Shown: positions 54,827 to 63,024, counted from the stretch's first letter. The stretch: 64,000 nt of DNA from DSSM01 sp964484125 (GCA_964484125.1 CAZAEK010000010.1:37871-101870), one strand, 5' to 3'. Numbers and translations: made by a program. The notes: generated by a model not told the origin, from the sequence alone.

Positions 54827-56212
54827 ATGGTAATGTCTTCCGATAGAAAAATAATACTCTCGCTTGCAATTCCCGCTGTAATGCAAACAATTATACGCTC
54901 CCTCTTCGTTATTATTGATGCATTCTGGGCAGGTAAACTCGGTAGCAATGAACTTGCTGCACTTACAGTTGCAACTTTCGTTGTATGGGGAATTCTTTCT
55001 TTCGGAGAACTTATTGCAACAGGTACTAATTCACTTGTAGCTCAGGCAACAGGCGCCGGAGATTATAAACTTGCCAGGAAAATTTCTCTTGAAAATATCT
55101 TCAATACAGTCTTATATTCTATAGTTTTTGGTTTGATAATTATTCCTTTTTTGCCTGCTCTCTGGTCTCTTGTCTCATTGAACGAGTTGCATAGTAAACT
55201 TGCAAGCGAATATCTGATTCCTTTCCTCGTCGGATTACCCTGTATCACTCTTTTGCTTACAGTCAGTGCTGTTTTTCGTGGTTATGGTGATACGCGCACT
55301 CCTTTCTATCTGCTTCTTATCGCAGTTATTCTGAATTTCTTTCTTGCCCCTCTTTTTATTTTTGGATTTAACGGATTTCTTGAGTTCGGTTTAAAAGGTG
55401 CCGCTATCTCAACTCTTGTTTCTTACTTCTCTGCATTTTTAGTTGGTATTATTCTGCTAATCAAAAGAAATCTGATTGCGAAATTTCTCACTTTCCGTTT
55501 TGATATACCTGTGTTAAAAGAAACTTTCAGAATCGGCTTTCCGGTATCTCTAAATGGCGTTGCTTTTTCTTTTATCTATATTCTTATTTCAAGGGTCGTT
55601 GCAGAATACGGTACTATCGGCTTTGCCGCAATGGGAATCGGTCACCGCTCTGAATCTATGTCGTACCAGATTTCAGTCGGATTTGCCCTTGCCGCCTCGA
55701 TACTTACAGGTCAAAATGTCGGAGCCGGAGATTATATTAAAGCGGAAAAATATGCTTATAAAATAATGCGTTATACCTCTTCGGTATTAGTAACTTATTC
55801 ACTATTGCTCTTTGTTTTTAGCTATGAAGTTGCATCCGTTTTTACAAGTGATTCAGATGTTTTAAATGCTGCTTCATTGTTTAATAAAATTACTGCACTT
55901 GTAATTATTTTCTCGGGAATTGAAGTCGTAACAAGCGGTGCATTCTCCGGCGCAGGAGATTCAATTCCGCCCGCAGTTATCAGCACTTCGTTTAATGTTT
56001 TGAGAATTCCTCTCGCTGCTTTTTTTTCCTATCTCTGGGGACTTAACGGAATTTGGATTGCAATTGCGTTAACTGTATTTCTCAAAGGAGTTATAATTTT
56101 CCTCTGGTTCAGAAAAGGTAACTGGAAAAATAAACGTTCAAAACTATTAGAAAGCCCGCCAGAAGGTCATCAGCAAAAATTCGCTATTGAATCAAAACCT
56201 TTTACGGATTAA
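54827..56212 (+). CDS. MATE-family efflux transporter
   Basis: 461 residues, about 12 membrane helices in two MatE halves. Signature stretches are LAIPAVMQTIIRSLFVIIDAFWAGKLGSNELAAL at the start, VSAVFRGYGDTRTPF, and GIEVVTSGAFSGAGDSIPP in the second half. It exports drugs or metabolites using a sodium or proton gradient. The start could also be the next ATG at 54833. An assembly gap of 100 N begins 29 bp after the stop. Confidence 0.93.
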   Translation: MVMSSDRKIILSLAIPAVMQTIIRSLFVIIDAFWAGKLGSNELAALTVATFVVWGILSFGELIATGTNSLVAQATGAGDYKLARKISLENIFNTVLYSIVFGLIIIPFLPALWSLVSLNELHSKLASEYLIPFLVGLPCITLLLTVSAVFRGYGDTRTPFYLLLIAVILNFFLAPLFIFGFNGFLEFGLKGAAISTLVSYFSAFLVGIILLIKRNLIAKFLTFRFDIPVLKETFRIGFPVSLNGVAFSFIYILISRVVAEYGTIGFAAMGIGHRSESMSYQISVGFALAASILTGQNVGAGDYIKAEKYAYKIMRYTSSVLVTYSLLLFVFSYEVASVFTSDSDVLNAASLFNKITALVIIFSGIEVVTSGAFSGAGDSIPPAVISTSFNVLRIPLAAFFSYLWGLNGIWIAIALTVFLKGVIIFLWFRKGNWKNKRSKLLESPPEGHQQKFAIESKPFTD

Positions 56213-56241
56213 AACTGCATATTCGGGTCTATATCACATTT

Positions 56242-56341
56242 NNNNNNNNNNNNNNNNNNNNNNNNNNNNNNNNNNNNNNNNNNNNNNNNNNNNNNNNNNN
56301 NNNNNNNNNNNNNNNNNNNNNNNNNNNNNNNNNNNNNNNNN
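56242..56341. other. Assembly gap (100 N)
   Basis: Exactly 100 N, a scaffold join of unknown true size between the MATE gene and the MauE/DoxX gene. The gene order across it is not proven. Confidence 0.95.
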
Positions 56342-56393
56342 TTTTTGTTTGAATGAATTCTTTCATATTATATTAAGTTAATTTTTTTATTTT

Positions 56394-56903
56394 TTAAACT
56401 GCCGGGGTAATATCCGGTTCCTTGTTAATTTCCTTTTTATTCTCTTTTTTGCCTCCGAATATCATATATATCAAAACTCCTGCCAGCATCAGAATGTCCT
56501 CAACTATCCTTATCAAAATTTCGCTTTTTGAACTTGCATTTTCAAGGGGATTAAAACAACCACAATTTATATCCAATCCCCTGACATAAGCTTGTGTAAG
56601 TCCGATTATAAAAGCAATAAGCATTACTACCATCCAGAAACCAGTTCCAATTCTCATCTTTCCTGTTATTAAAAGTACTCCGCATATAAATTCAAGATAA
56701 GGTAAAATTATTGCCGGTAAATTTACCAGTTCAATTGGCATCATATCATAATTCCTGATAGATTTTGCAAATTCAAACGGGCTTATTATCTTGTAAAACG
56801 ATGCATAGATAAATACAATTCCAATGATAATTCTGATTGCTAATAATAAATATTTATTACCTAATACTTTTTCCATACCTTTATTTTTGATTTGGTTTTT
56901 CAA
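56394..56903 (-). CDS. MauE/DoxX-family membrane protein
   Basis: 169 residues with four membrane helices: LAIRIIIGIVFIYASFYKII, AIILPYLEFICGVLLITGKM, WMVVMLIAFIIGLTQAYV and LIRIVEDILMLAGVLIYMIF. The GLDINCGCFNP motif between helices 3 and 4 is the MauE/DoxX redox cysteine pair. Such proteins work with thiol-disulfide or sulfur chemistry. It overlaps the upstream rhodanese gene by 23 bp. Confidence 0.87.
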   Translation of the reverse strand: MKNQIKNKGMEKVLGNKYLLLAIRIIIGIVFIYASFYKIISPFEFAKSIRNYDMMPIELVNLPAIILPYLEFICGVLLITGKMRIGTGFWMVVMLIAFIIGLTQAYVRGLDINCGCFNPLENASSKSEILIRIVEDILMLAGVLIYMIFGGKKENKKEINKEPDITPAV

Positions 56904-57471
56904 TAGGATAACCTGCTTCTACCCAATCTTTCCAACCACCTAAAAATATATTAACACTGTTAAATCCGAGTTTTGCAAGTTCGTATGCTAAATCAATACT
57001 TACTTCACATGTACCACCTCCGCAATATACTACGATAATCCCGTTTTTATTGAATTTTTTTGTAATGATTACCTTTTGTTCATAGCTTAACATTTTAAAT
57101 TCTTCATAAGGATAATTTATAGCTCCCTTTATATGTCCTGCAAAATATTCTTCTCTTGTTCTACCGTCAATAAAAAGAGCGTTTATATCATAAAATTGTT
57201 TTGCCTGAGCTATACCAATGTTCTCAGGTTTTACAAAGCCAAGTTTCGGGTCTTTCTGCGGATTTCCTAATGGCATTGATTTTCCTGATGTATCATAAGG
57301 ATCGTTTCTGAAATTCAGTAAATCTCCGGATTTAATTTTTGAGCTGTCAACTTTAAATCGGCTTGCATCAGCTATAAGCGATACGCCCTCGGGATTTATT
57401 GTATTAAATAGTAATCCTATTCCAGCGGATACTAAAAAAATTGTTATTATTTCCTTTATGAATTTATTCAT
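56881..57471 (-). CDS. Membrane-anchored rhodanese-like protein
   Basis: 196 residues. An N-terminal membrane helix (IITIFLVSAGIGLLFNTI) precedes a rhodanese domain at about 85-190: ALFIDGRTREEYFAGHIKGA, INYPYEEF and the active-site loop IVVYCGGGTCEVSIDLA. It would sit in the periplasm and carry sulfane sulfur on the loop cysteine. It overlaps ruvB by 8 bp upstream and MauE/DoxX downstream, so all three share a transcript. Confidence 0.88.
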   Translation of the reverse strand: MNKFIKEIITIFLVSAGIGLLFNTINPEGVSLIADASRFKVDSSKIKSGDLLNFRNDPYDTSGKSMPLGNPQKDPKLGFVKPENIGIAQAKQFYDINALFIDGRTREEYFAGHIKGAINYPYEEFKMLSYEQKVIITKKFNKNGIIVVYCGGGTCEVSIDLAYELAKLGFNSVNIFLGGWKDWVEAGYPIEKPNQK

Positions 57472-58501
57472 TGAACAAACTGTTTGTTTCTTTATCCTTC
57501 TTTTTCATTAAACCAAGATGCTTATATGAAAGCTGAGTAGCTTCCCTGCCTTTTGGCGTTCTTTTTATGAAACCTTCAATCATCAGAAATGGTTCGTAAA
57601 CATCTTCTACCGTTCCCGGGTCTTCTCCAATTGATGCGGCAATTGTTGAAAGACCTACAGGTCCGCCATTGTGTTTTAAAATTATTGTCTCAAGAATTTT
57701 CTTGTCAATTTTATCCAGACCATATTCATCAACACCAAGAGATTCAAGTGCATACTCAGCAATTTCCTTATTTATAGTACCATCTCCTTTCACAATAGCA
57801 AAATCTCTTGTTCGTCTTAATAGTCTGTTTGCAATTCGCGGTGTTGCCCTGCTTCTCTTTGCTATTTCTGATGCTCCCTCGCTTGTTATGCTTATATCCA
57901 TTATTTTTGCTGACCTTTTAACTATATCTATCAGATTATTTACACTGTAATACTCAAGATGGCATGTTATACCAAATCTGTCAAGCATTGGAGAAGATAA
58001 AAGTCCCTGTCTTGTTGTGGCTCCTATTAATGTAAATTTTTCGAGTTTTATAGGAATACTTCTTGCCGCAGGTCCGGAATCTATCATTATATCAAGTTTA
58101 TACTCTTCCATAGCAGAATATAAAAATTCCTCCACTACTTTTGGAATCCTGTGTATTTCGTCTATAAATAAAATCTGTCCTTCCCTTAGTTTTGTCAGCA
58201 TTCCTGCAAGGTCGCCCGGCTTTTCTATTATAGGTCCTGAAGTCGTTATAATTTCTGAATTTAATTCTTTAGAAATTATTCCAGCAAGAGTTGTCTTGCC
58301 AAGACCGGGAGGACCTGTAAATAATGTGTGGTCGAGAGGTTCTTTCAGTTTCTTTGAACTCTCAATAAATATTTTAAGATTTTCCTTAACTCTTTCCTGT
58401 CCGACAAATTCTTCAAATCTTTGCGGGCGTATTAAAGAAGTAAAATCTTTTTCATCTTCCGGCATTTTTTCCGGTGTATTTATTGTTTTTCTCGACTTCA
58501 T
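57464..58501 (-). CDS. ruvB: Holliday junction helicase RuvB
   Basis: I place the start at 58501 (MKSRKTINTPEKMPEDE, 345 residues), which matches the usual length of about 340; the longer frame starts at 58576. Walker A is FTGPPGLGKTTLAGII, Walker B is ILFIDEIHRIPKVVEEF, sensor I is TLIGATTRQGLLSSPMLDRF, and the winged helix is near GFIKRTPKGREATQLSYKHL. It drives branch migration with RuvA. Confidence 0.96.
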   Translation of the reverse strand: MKSRKTINTPEKMPEDEKDFTSLIRPQRFEEFVGQERVKENLKIFIESSKKLKEPLDHTLFTGPPGLGKTTLAGIISKELNSEIITTSGPIIEKPGDLAGMLTKLREGQILFIDEIHRIPKVVEEFLYSAMEEYKLDIMIDSGPAARSIPIKLEKFTLIGATTRQGLLSSPMLDRFGITCHLEYYSVNNLIDIVKRSAKIMDISITSEGASEIAKRSRATPRIANRLLRRTRDFAIVKGDGTINKEIAEYALESLGVDEYGLDKIDKKILETIILKHNGGPVGLSTIAASIGEDPGTVEDVYEPFLMIEGFIKRTPKGREATQLSYKHLGLMKKKDKETNSLFNE

Positions 58502-58627
58502 TCTATTCAAAAATACTATAGTTAATTCAAACATAAAAGCATAAAGATATTTCCGTGTAAAAATATATTGATTCATTATTTTCCTTTGTTTAGTTTTAAA
58601 TAAAATTAAATAGACATCTTAACTGTC

Positions 58628-58647
58628 ATTCCTGCGAAAGCAGGAAT
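58628..58647 (+). repeat. Palindromic family-A core
   Basis: ATTCCTGCGAAAGCAGGAAT, preceded by TGTC and followed by CCAG. It lies in the gap upstream of ruvB and the CydA-like gene. Confidence 0.85.
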
Positions 58648-58710
58648 CCAGGTTCATATATCATTACAAAGTTCTAATATCGTTCTTACACTCTTTGAAA
58701 ATAAAAAAAA

Positions 58711-58751
58711 TCCGTGATTATCCGTATATTCTGTGTTTTCTGCGTATCTAA
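58711..58751. repeat. Dispersed CTGTGTT/ATCCGT-type repeat
   Basis: TCCGTGATTATCCGTATATT followed by CTGTGTTTTCTGCGTATCTA: a degenerate relative of the repeat at 17675-17713. It lies between the family-A core and a minisatellite, so this 214-bp gap is made mostly of three repeat types. Confidence 0.5.
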
Positions 58752-58759
58752 GTTCTTTC

Positions 58760-58786
58760 TTTACAAACCTTCAACTTTACAAACTT
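58760..58786. repeat. Minisatellite tract just before the CydA-like gene
   Basis: CTTTACAAACCTTCAACTTT then ACAAACTT, followed by ACTT and the ATG at 58791. The same ending (AAACTTACTTATG) occurs before the DUF2007 gene at 62701. Confidence 0.7.
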
Positions 58787-58790
58787 ACTT

Positions 58791-60212
58791 ATGGACTTTC
58801 CCATATTCCATCTCGACTTCTTCGGTGACCGCCTGCTAATTGCAGTAATTGCAGTCATTCATGTTATTATCAATCACGGCCTTGCCGTCGGTTTTCTTCC
58901 ACTGATTACACTTATGGAATACCGCGGTTACAAAGCTACTCAAAATGGTTTTCCTGAATGGGAAAAATGGGACAAACTTGCCTATAAATTTATGTTCGTT
59001 GCTTTTGTAATAACTACCACTATCGGAGCACTTACAGGTGTAGGCATTTGGTTTTCTGCCGCCCTTATAAGCCCTGCTTCGATTGGAAGTTTAATTCGCA
59101 TATTCTTTCTGGCATGGTTTATCGAATGGATTATATTTATGCTTGAGGTAATTTTTATTATGATTTATTTCCTAACTTGGAAAAAATCAAATAAAGACCT
59201 TGCTACTAAAAAGAAACATATAATTGCCGGTGCAGCGCTCAGTGTTTTCAGCTGGCTTACAATGGCTATAATAGTTGGTATTCTTGGCTTTATGATGAAT
59301 TCAGGTTCGTGGATAGAACAAAAATCATTACTTACCGGATTTACTAATCCTATGTATCTGCCGCAACTCGCATTTCGCACCCCAATGGCATTTGTCATGG
59401 CTGGGTCGGTTGCTTTCTTTCTTACATTTCTCTTTCTTCGCAATGACTTTGAATTTAAAAAAATTGTTCTCAAAAATATTGCATACTGGATGTTTATCTG
59501 GACACCGCATGTCTTCTTCGCAGGTATTTATTATTACTCGCTTATACCTGATTTAATGCTTACTAATCTTCCCGTTGCAGTTGCTACTCAGGCATTTCAG
59601 CAATGGTATGATTCCCTTCTTTATTATCTGATAGCGGCTATAATAGTTTCTATGATTTCAACTATCTGGTTTTCGCTGAAACCAAAACGCGTTCCCGTCT
59701 TTGCCGCTATTATTCCAATTCTGGTAATAATTATTACAATGGGCACTTTTGAAAGAATACGCGAATTTGTCCGTAAGCCATTTGTATTGGAAGATTATAT
59801 GTATTCAAATCAATTACTGCTTGACGACTATAAAATATTTCAGAATGATGGAGTCCTCAAACACGCAACTTATACTTCAACCCCTGAAGTAACTAAAGAT
59901 AATATGCTTGAAGCGGGGAAAAATGTGTTTGATATTACCTGTAGCCGTTGCCATACTCATCACAATGTAAATTCAGTAGTACGCAAATTTGAAAAACTTT
60001 TCTCTCCAAATGGTGAGCCGCTCGACAAACAAAAGATGAAAGATTATATTCCCGTAATGCATAAGGGGAGGTATTATATGCCGCCGTTCCCCGGCAATGA
60101 AAAAGAAACAGAAGCTCTTGTAGAATATATTCTCAGTATTCAGAAAACAAATGTAAATATTCCCGGCGCCCAGGTAAATGGCGTTCAAATTTCACCTTTA
60201 CACAAAAAATAA
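58791..60212 (+). CDS. CydA-like membrane protein with C-terminal cytochrome c domain
   Basis: 473 residues. About nine membrane helices resemble CydA of bd oxidase: VIHVIINHGLAVGFLPL (His ligand region), TTIGALTGVGIWFSAAL (compare GVATGLTMEF), WFIEWIIFMLEVIFIMIY (compare the two glutamates) and LSVFSWLTMAIIVGILGFMM. Where CydA has the heme b558 His186, this protein has Arg in LPQLAFRTPMAF. The tail carries a c-type heme site: C384-x2-C387-H388 in TCSRCHTHHN, with MPPFPGNEKE as a possible Met ligand. It is not a canonical quinol oxidase. Operon with the next two genes. Confidence 0.75.
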   Translation: MDFPIFHLDFFGDRLLIAVIAVIHVIINHGLAVGFLPLITLMEYRGYKATQNGFPEWEKWDKLAYKFMFVAFVITTTIGALTGVGIWFSAALISPASIGSLIRIFFLAWFIEWIIFMLEVIFIMIYFLTWKKSNKDLATKKKHIIAGAALSVFSWLTMAIIVGILGFMMNSGSWIEQKSLLTGFTNPMYLPQLAFRTPMAFVMAGSVAFFLTFLFLRNDFEFKKIVLKNIAYWMFIWTPHVFFAGIYYYSLIPDLMLTNLPVAVATQAFQQWYDSLLYYLIAAIIVSMISTIWFSLKPKRVPVFAAIIPILVIIITMGTFERIREFVRKPFVLEDYMYSNQLLLDDYKIFQNDGVLKHATYTSTPEVTKDNMLEAGKNVFDITCSRCHTHHNVNSVVRKFEKLFSPNGEPLDKQKMKDYIPVMHKGRYYMPPFPGNEKETEALVEYILSIQKTNVNIPGAQVNGVQISPLHKK

Positions 60213-60224
60213 AAGTTTAACAAT

Positions 60225-61274
60225 ATGTTTGCTCAATCTCAGCCAATTCCCCGCGATATACCTCTTCCGCTCCCTCTGCCGGAATGGTTTCTTATTTCAG
60301 TTCTGATAATTTCATTTCTTGTCCATATCCTGTTTGTTAATCTTATGGTAGGCGGAACATTTCTCACTCTTTTACTGGAAATTGCAGGAATAAAAAATCC
60401 GCGTTATAACAAGCTTGCAAAAGCAATTGAAGCAACAGTTACGGTAAATAAAAGTCTCGCAATAGTTGCAGGTGTAGCGCCGTTACTTGGCATTAATACG
60501 GTCTATACTATTTATTTTTATTCTGCAAATGCTCTTACGGGTTATGCATGGATATCTGTAATACCTCTTGTGATAATTGCTTTTCTGCTCCTTTATCTCC
60601 ATAAATATACCTGGGAGAAATGCGAGAACAAAAAAATATTTCATATATCAATTATCTCAGAGGCTTTTTTGCTTTTTCTCTTTATCCCTTTGATATTTCT
60701 CTCAAACGTCAATCTCATGCTCTTTCCGGAAGACTGGGCTTCGGTAAAAGGATTTTTCTCTACATTATTAATGGGAAATGTTATTCCGAGATATCTGCAT
60801 TTCCTCGCAGGTACTCTCGCAGTTAACGGCTTATTTTTTTTCTGGTATTTCGGACGTGAAAAATATTCCGTTGAAGAACATCTTCCCGGCTTCACTAAAG
60901 AAGAACTGAAAAAATCCGCTTATAAACTAACATTCTATGTAACGCTTTCCCAGCTTGTATTCGGAACGCTTAACTTTTTCACGCTACCTTGGAAAGCCGT
61001 AAACTGGACACTTGCTTATGTTTTTATTACAGGAATAATAATAGCAGCAGTTGCAATGTTTTTCATCTGGCAGGAACTTAAATCAGGCATTTCCGGAAAA
61101 CGTTTTACGCTTGTTGCGATTCTGATTTCTGTAACAGTTCTCTTTATGGGTATGGGAAGACATATCTACAGAAGTAATGCAATATCTCCGCATAAAAAAC
61201 TTGTTGAAGAAAGAACGGAGGAATATCAGAAAATGCGGATTGAATTAAAAAAAGATACAATTAATGTTAAATAA
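60225..61274 (+). CDS. Second CydA-like multi-helix membrane subunit
   Basis: 349 residues, about eight to nine helices. It opens PEWFLISVLIISFLVHILFV and NLMVGGTFLTLLLEI, a pattern like the first helices of the upstream protein. GVAPLLGINTVYTIYFYSANALTG matches its GALTGVGIWF region. The two look like diverged copies. There is no CxxCH. It starts 12 bp after the upstream stop and ends 3 bp before the next gene. Likely the partner subunit of a membrane redox complex. Confidence 0.65.
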   Translation: MFAQSQPIPRDIPLPLPLPEWFLISVLIISFLVHILFVNLMVGGTFLTLLLEIAGIKNPRYNKLAKAIEATVTVNKSLAIVAGVAPLLGINTVYTIYFYSANALTGYAWISVIPLVIIAFLLLYLHKYTWEKCENKKIFHISIISEAFLLFLFIPLIFLSNVNLMLFPEDWASVKGFFSTLLMGNVIPRYLHFLAGTLAVNGLFFFWYFGREKYSVEEHLPGFTKEELKKSAYKLTFYVTLSQLVFGTLNFFTLPWKAVNWTLAYVFITGIIIAAVAMFFIWQELKSGISGKRFTLVAILISVTVLFMGMGRHIYRSNAISPHKKLVEERTEEYQKMRIELKKDTINVK

Positions 61275-61277
61275 AAA

Positions 61278-61721
61278 ATGAAAAAAGAAATTCCTCTTAA
61301 TATACAGATAGAGCATAACTTTGCAATGCGGCGGATAAAGTTGCTAGGCATTGCAATTACAATAGGTATTTTCGTTATTTTTATACTTGGAATTTTAGTT
61401 CCTGCTGACAATAATGAACCCGGATATTTTGCTTTAAACGTAATATCTTTAGTAATATGTGTTGCATTATGTATCGGCTCTTTATTCCTTAAAAAAATAT
61501 TACTCCGCAAAAAGGTCAGACAATCAGGTTTTATGAACAGCTACTTCAACTCACATGTTTTTTCTTTTATGCTTATTGACTTCGGTGGACTTTTCGCAAT
61601 CACAACAAATCTTTTCATCAACAGGGATTTAATTTTTGCTTCTGTCAGTTTTGTTATCGCAGTTGCCTTTATGATTATAAACTTTCCCTCAGTAAAAGAC
61701 TTAGAAGAAATAATGCTGTAA
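61278..61721 (+). CDS. Small membrane protein of the CydA-like module
   Basis: 147 residues with four hydrophobic helices: LLGIAITIGIFVIFILGILV, ALNVISLVICVALCIGSLFL, SFMLIDFGGLFAITTNLFI and ASVSFVIAVAFMIINF. No family recognised and no cofactor motif seen. The spacing of 3 bp to the upstream gene suggests a shared role. Confidence 0.7.
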   Translation: MKKEIPLNIQIEHNFAMRRIKLLGIAITIGIFVIFILGILVPADNNEPGYFALNVISLVICVALCIGSLFLKKILLRKKVRQSGFMNSYFNSHVFSFMLIDFGGLFAITTNLFINRDLIFASVSFVIAVAFMIINFPSVKDLEEIML

Positions 61722-61756
61722 TAAAGATTATGTTATGTTTTCCGACTCCATAAATG

Positions 61757-61776
61757 GATTCCCGCTTTTGCGGGAA
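61757..61776 (-). repeat. Palindromic family-A core
   Basis: ATTCCCGCTTTTGCGGGAAT, preceded by TGG and followed by GACA: the reverse orientation of the copy at 58628. It lies between convergent genes, just before the family-B element. Confidence 0.9.
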
Positions 61777-61788
61777 TGACAGAGAGAA

Positions 61789-61852
61789 GCGACTCCGCAG
61801 GAGTCGAACGTTAGTAGCATCAATGTTAAAAGAAGTATAGTCCCTACGGGAT
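61789..61852 (+). repeat. Two-hairpin family-B element
   Basis: Hairpin 1 is CGACTCCGCAGGAGTCG, then AACGTTAGTAGCATCAATG, and hairpin 2 is AGTCCCTACGGGAT, which begins about 48 bp from the element start. A similar element lies at 63787-63856. Hairpin 2 followed by TTTTTTT may also end transcription of the plus-strand module. Confidence 0.65.
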
Positions 61853-61856
61853 TTTT

Positions 61857-62390
61857 TTATTTTTCTGCCATAAGGAGCAACGCAATACTAAATCCGTCCT
61901 TTATTTCGCCATTTGAAATCATCTTTCGGATTTCCTCTTTCTTTACCCATTTCGTTTCAAGTACTTCGTTCTTGTCAGGGAAATCGCCTGTCTGCCTTAC
62001 ACCCTTCGCATAATAACAATGAAATAGCTGATCACTCGAACCTATCGAAGGATAAAAATTTCCCATATAAACCAGTTTCTCTTTTTCAATTTCGCAACCT
62101 GCTTCTTCCTTCAGTTCCTGTATCACACATTCCGAGTGATGCTGCTCAGGAGGCACAGTCCCTGCTGGGCATTCCCAACCGTAATAATCATTTATATATC
62201 TGTAGCTCTTTATGAGAATTATCTCGCCTTTATCGTTTTCAGCGACAACTCCAACTCCGTCTCTGTGATAATGCAATGCTTCATAATGTAAAATTTTTCC
62301 GTCTGGTAATTCAACATTATCAACGTTTAAATCTATCCATTCTCCCTTAAAACCTTTTGTAGTGTTTCTAATTTTCCAAAATTTTTCCAT
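61857..62390 (-). CDS. Nudix hydrolase (ADP-ribose pyrophosphatase-like)
   Basis: I place the start at 62390 (MEKFWKIRNTTKGFKGEWID, 177 residues). The Nudix box is GTVPPEQHHSECVIQELKEE then AG. The metal-binding ELKEE glutamates are kept, but the first conserved Glu and the Arg of the box read as Gln. The preceding YRYINDYYGWECPAGTV is typical of ADP-ribose pyrophosphatases. The odd residues may lower or alter activity. Confidence 0.82.
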   Translation of the reverse strand: MEKFWKIRNTTKGFKGEWIDLNVDNVELPDGKILHYEALHYHRDGVGVVAENDKGEIILIKSYRYINDYYGWECPAGTVPPEQHHSECVIQELKEEAGCEIEKEKLVYMGNFYPSIGSSDQLFHCYYAKGVRQTGDFPDKNEVLETKWVKKEEIRKMISNGEIKDGFSIALLLMAEK

Positions 62391-62483
62391 AAAATTTATT
62401 TTTCTTAAATTATTCTCTTTAATTCTCTTATTCAATCCCTTTTCCATTGAATATACTTTTAATATTTATTATCTATAGTTTTT
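62391..62483. other. AT-rich gap start, no gene seen
   Basis: The stretch from 62391 to 62700 (about 310 bp) holds no gene I can support: 93 bp of AT-rich sequence here, then minisatellite on both sides of an N gap. Confidence 0.5.
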
Positions 62484-62548
62484 ACTTTACAAACTTGATA
62501 AACTTTACAAACTTTATAAACTTTCAACTTTACAAACTTTATAAACTT
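62484..62548. repeat. Minisatellite, left of assembly gap
   Basis: Tandem units of about 25 bp beginning CAACTTTACAAACTTTATAA and ending ACTTT. The same unit continues at 62649-62698 after the gap, so the gap lies inside one array. Confidence 0.85.
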
Positions 62549-62648
62549 NNNNNNNNNNNNNNNNNNNNNNNNNNNNNNNNNNNNNNNNNNNNNNNNNNNN
62601 NNNNNNNNNNNNNNNNNNNNNNNNNNNNNNNNNNNNNNNNNNNNNNNN
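62549..62648. other. Assembly gap (100 N) inside a tandem array
   Basis: Exactly 100 N with the same tandem repeat on both sides. The true array length is not known. Confidence 0.95.
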
Positions 62649-62698
62649 AACTTTACAAACTTTATAAACTTTCAACTTTACAAACTTTATAAACTTAC
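62649..62698. repeat. Minisatellite, right of assembly gap
   Basis: Two copies of the 25-bp unit, ending AAACTTACTT directly before the ATG at 62701. Confidence 0.85.
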
Positions 62699-62700
62699 TT

Positions 62701-63024
62701 ATGTCTCAGGAAAACCTCGATAATGAAAAATTCGTAACAGTCTTCAAAACCGGTCATCATGGCACAATCGCACTCATAAAATCACTTCTCGATAGTGCCG
62801 ATATAAAGTATTTTATAAAAAATGAAAACGCTCAGGATCTCTTTGGAGGAGGTGTTTTCGGTGTTGGCTTTAATCCGGTAACCGGCCCTGTTCAGGTGCA
62901 GGTTCTCGAAGAAGATGCAGAAGATGCCCGTGAACTGCTGAAAGATATTTCGGAAACACCGGTATCTCTTGATGATGATGAAGAGAATGAAGATGAAGAA
63001 GAACAAAATCCTGAAGAAGATTGA
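62701..63024 (+). CDS. DUF2007-domain protein
   Basis: 107 residues. FVTVFKTGHHGTIALIKSLL DSADIKYF (two pieces of one segment), then NPVTGPVQVQVLEEDAEDARELLKDI, is the DUF2007 ('putative prokaryotic signal transducing') pattern. The C-terminus is very acidic (DDDEENEDEEEQNPEED). Its start directly follows a minisatellite, with no clear ribosome site. The stop (TGA) overlaps the TTG start of the flavoprotein gene. Confidence 0.85.
   Translation: MSQENLDNEKFVTVFKTGHHGTIALIKSLLDSADIKYFIKNENAQDLFGGGVFGVGFNPVTGPVQVQVLEEDAEDARELLKDISETPVSLDDDEENEDEEEQNPEED

Noticed and set aside
58017..58544. 175-residue plus-strand frame
   Set aside because: Antisense shadow of ruvB, whose motifs are clear on the other strand.
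58791..61274. Canonical cytochrome bd quinol oxidase (cydAB)
   Set aside because: The b558 histidine position reads as Arg, a c-type heme domain is fused, and the second subunit does not look like CydB.
61722..61856. tRNA or small RNA gene
   Set aside because: The hairpins do not fold as a cloverleaf and match a repeat found elsewhere in a gene; a repeat is the simpler reading, though an RNA role is left open in the findings.
62447..62692. 81-residue frame across the N gap
   Set aside because: It consists of minisatellite and N; not a gene.
62484..62698. Possible CRISPR array
   Set aside because: The units are contiguous tandem repeats with no unique spacers, and no cas gene is in the window.
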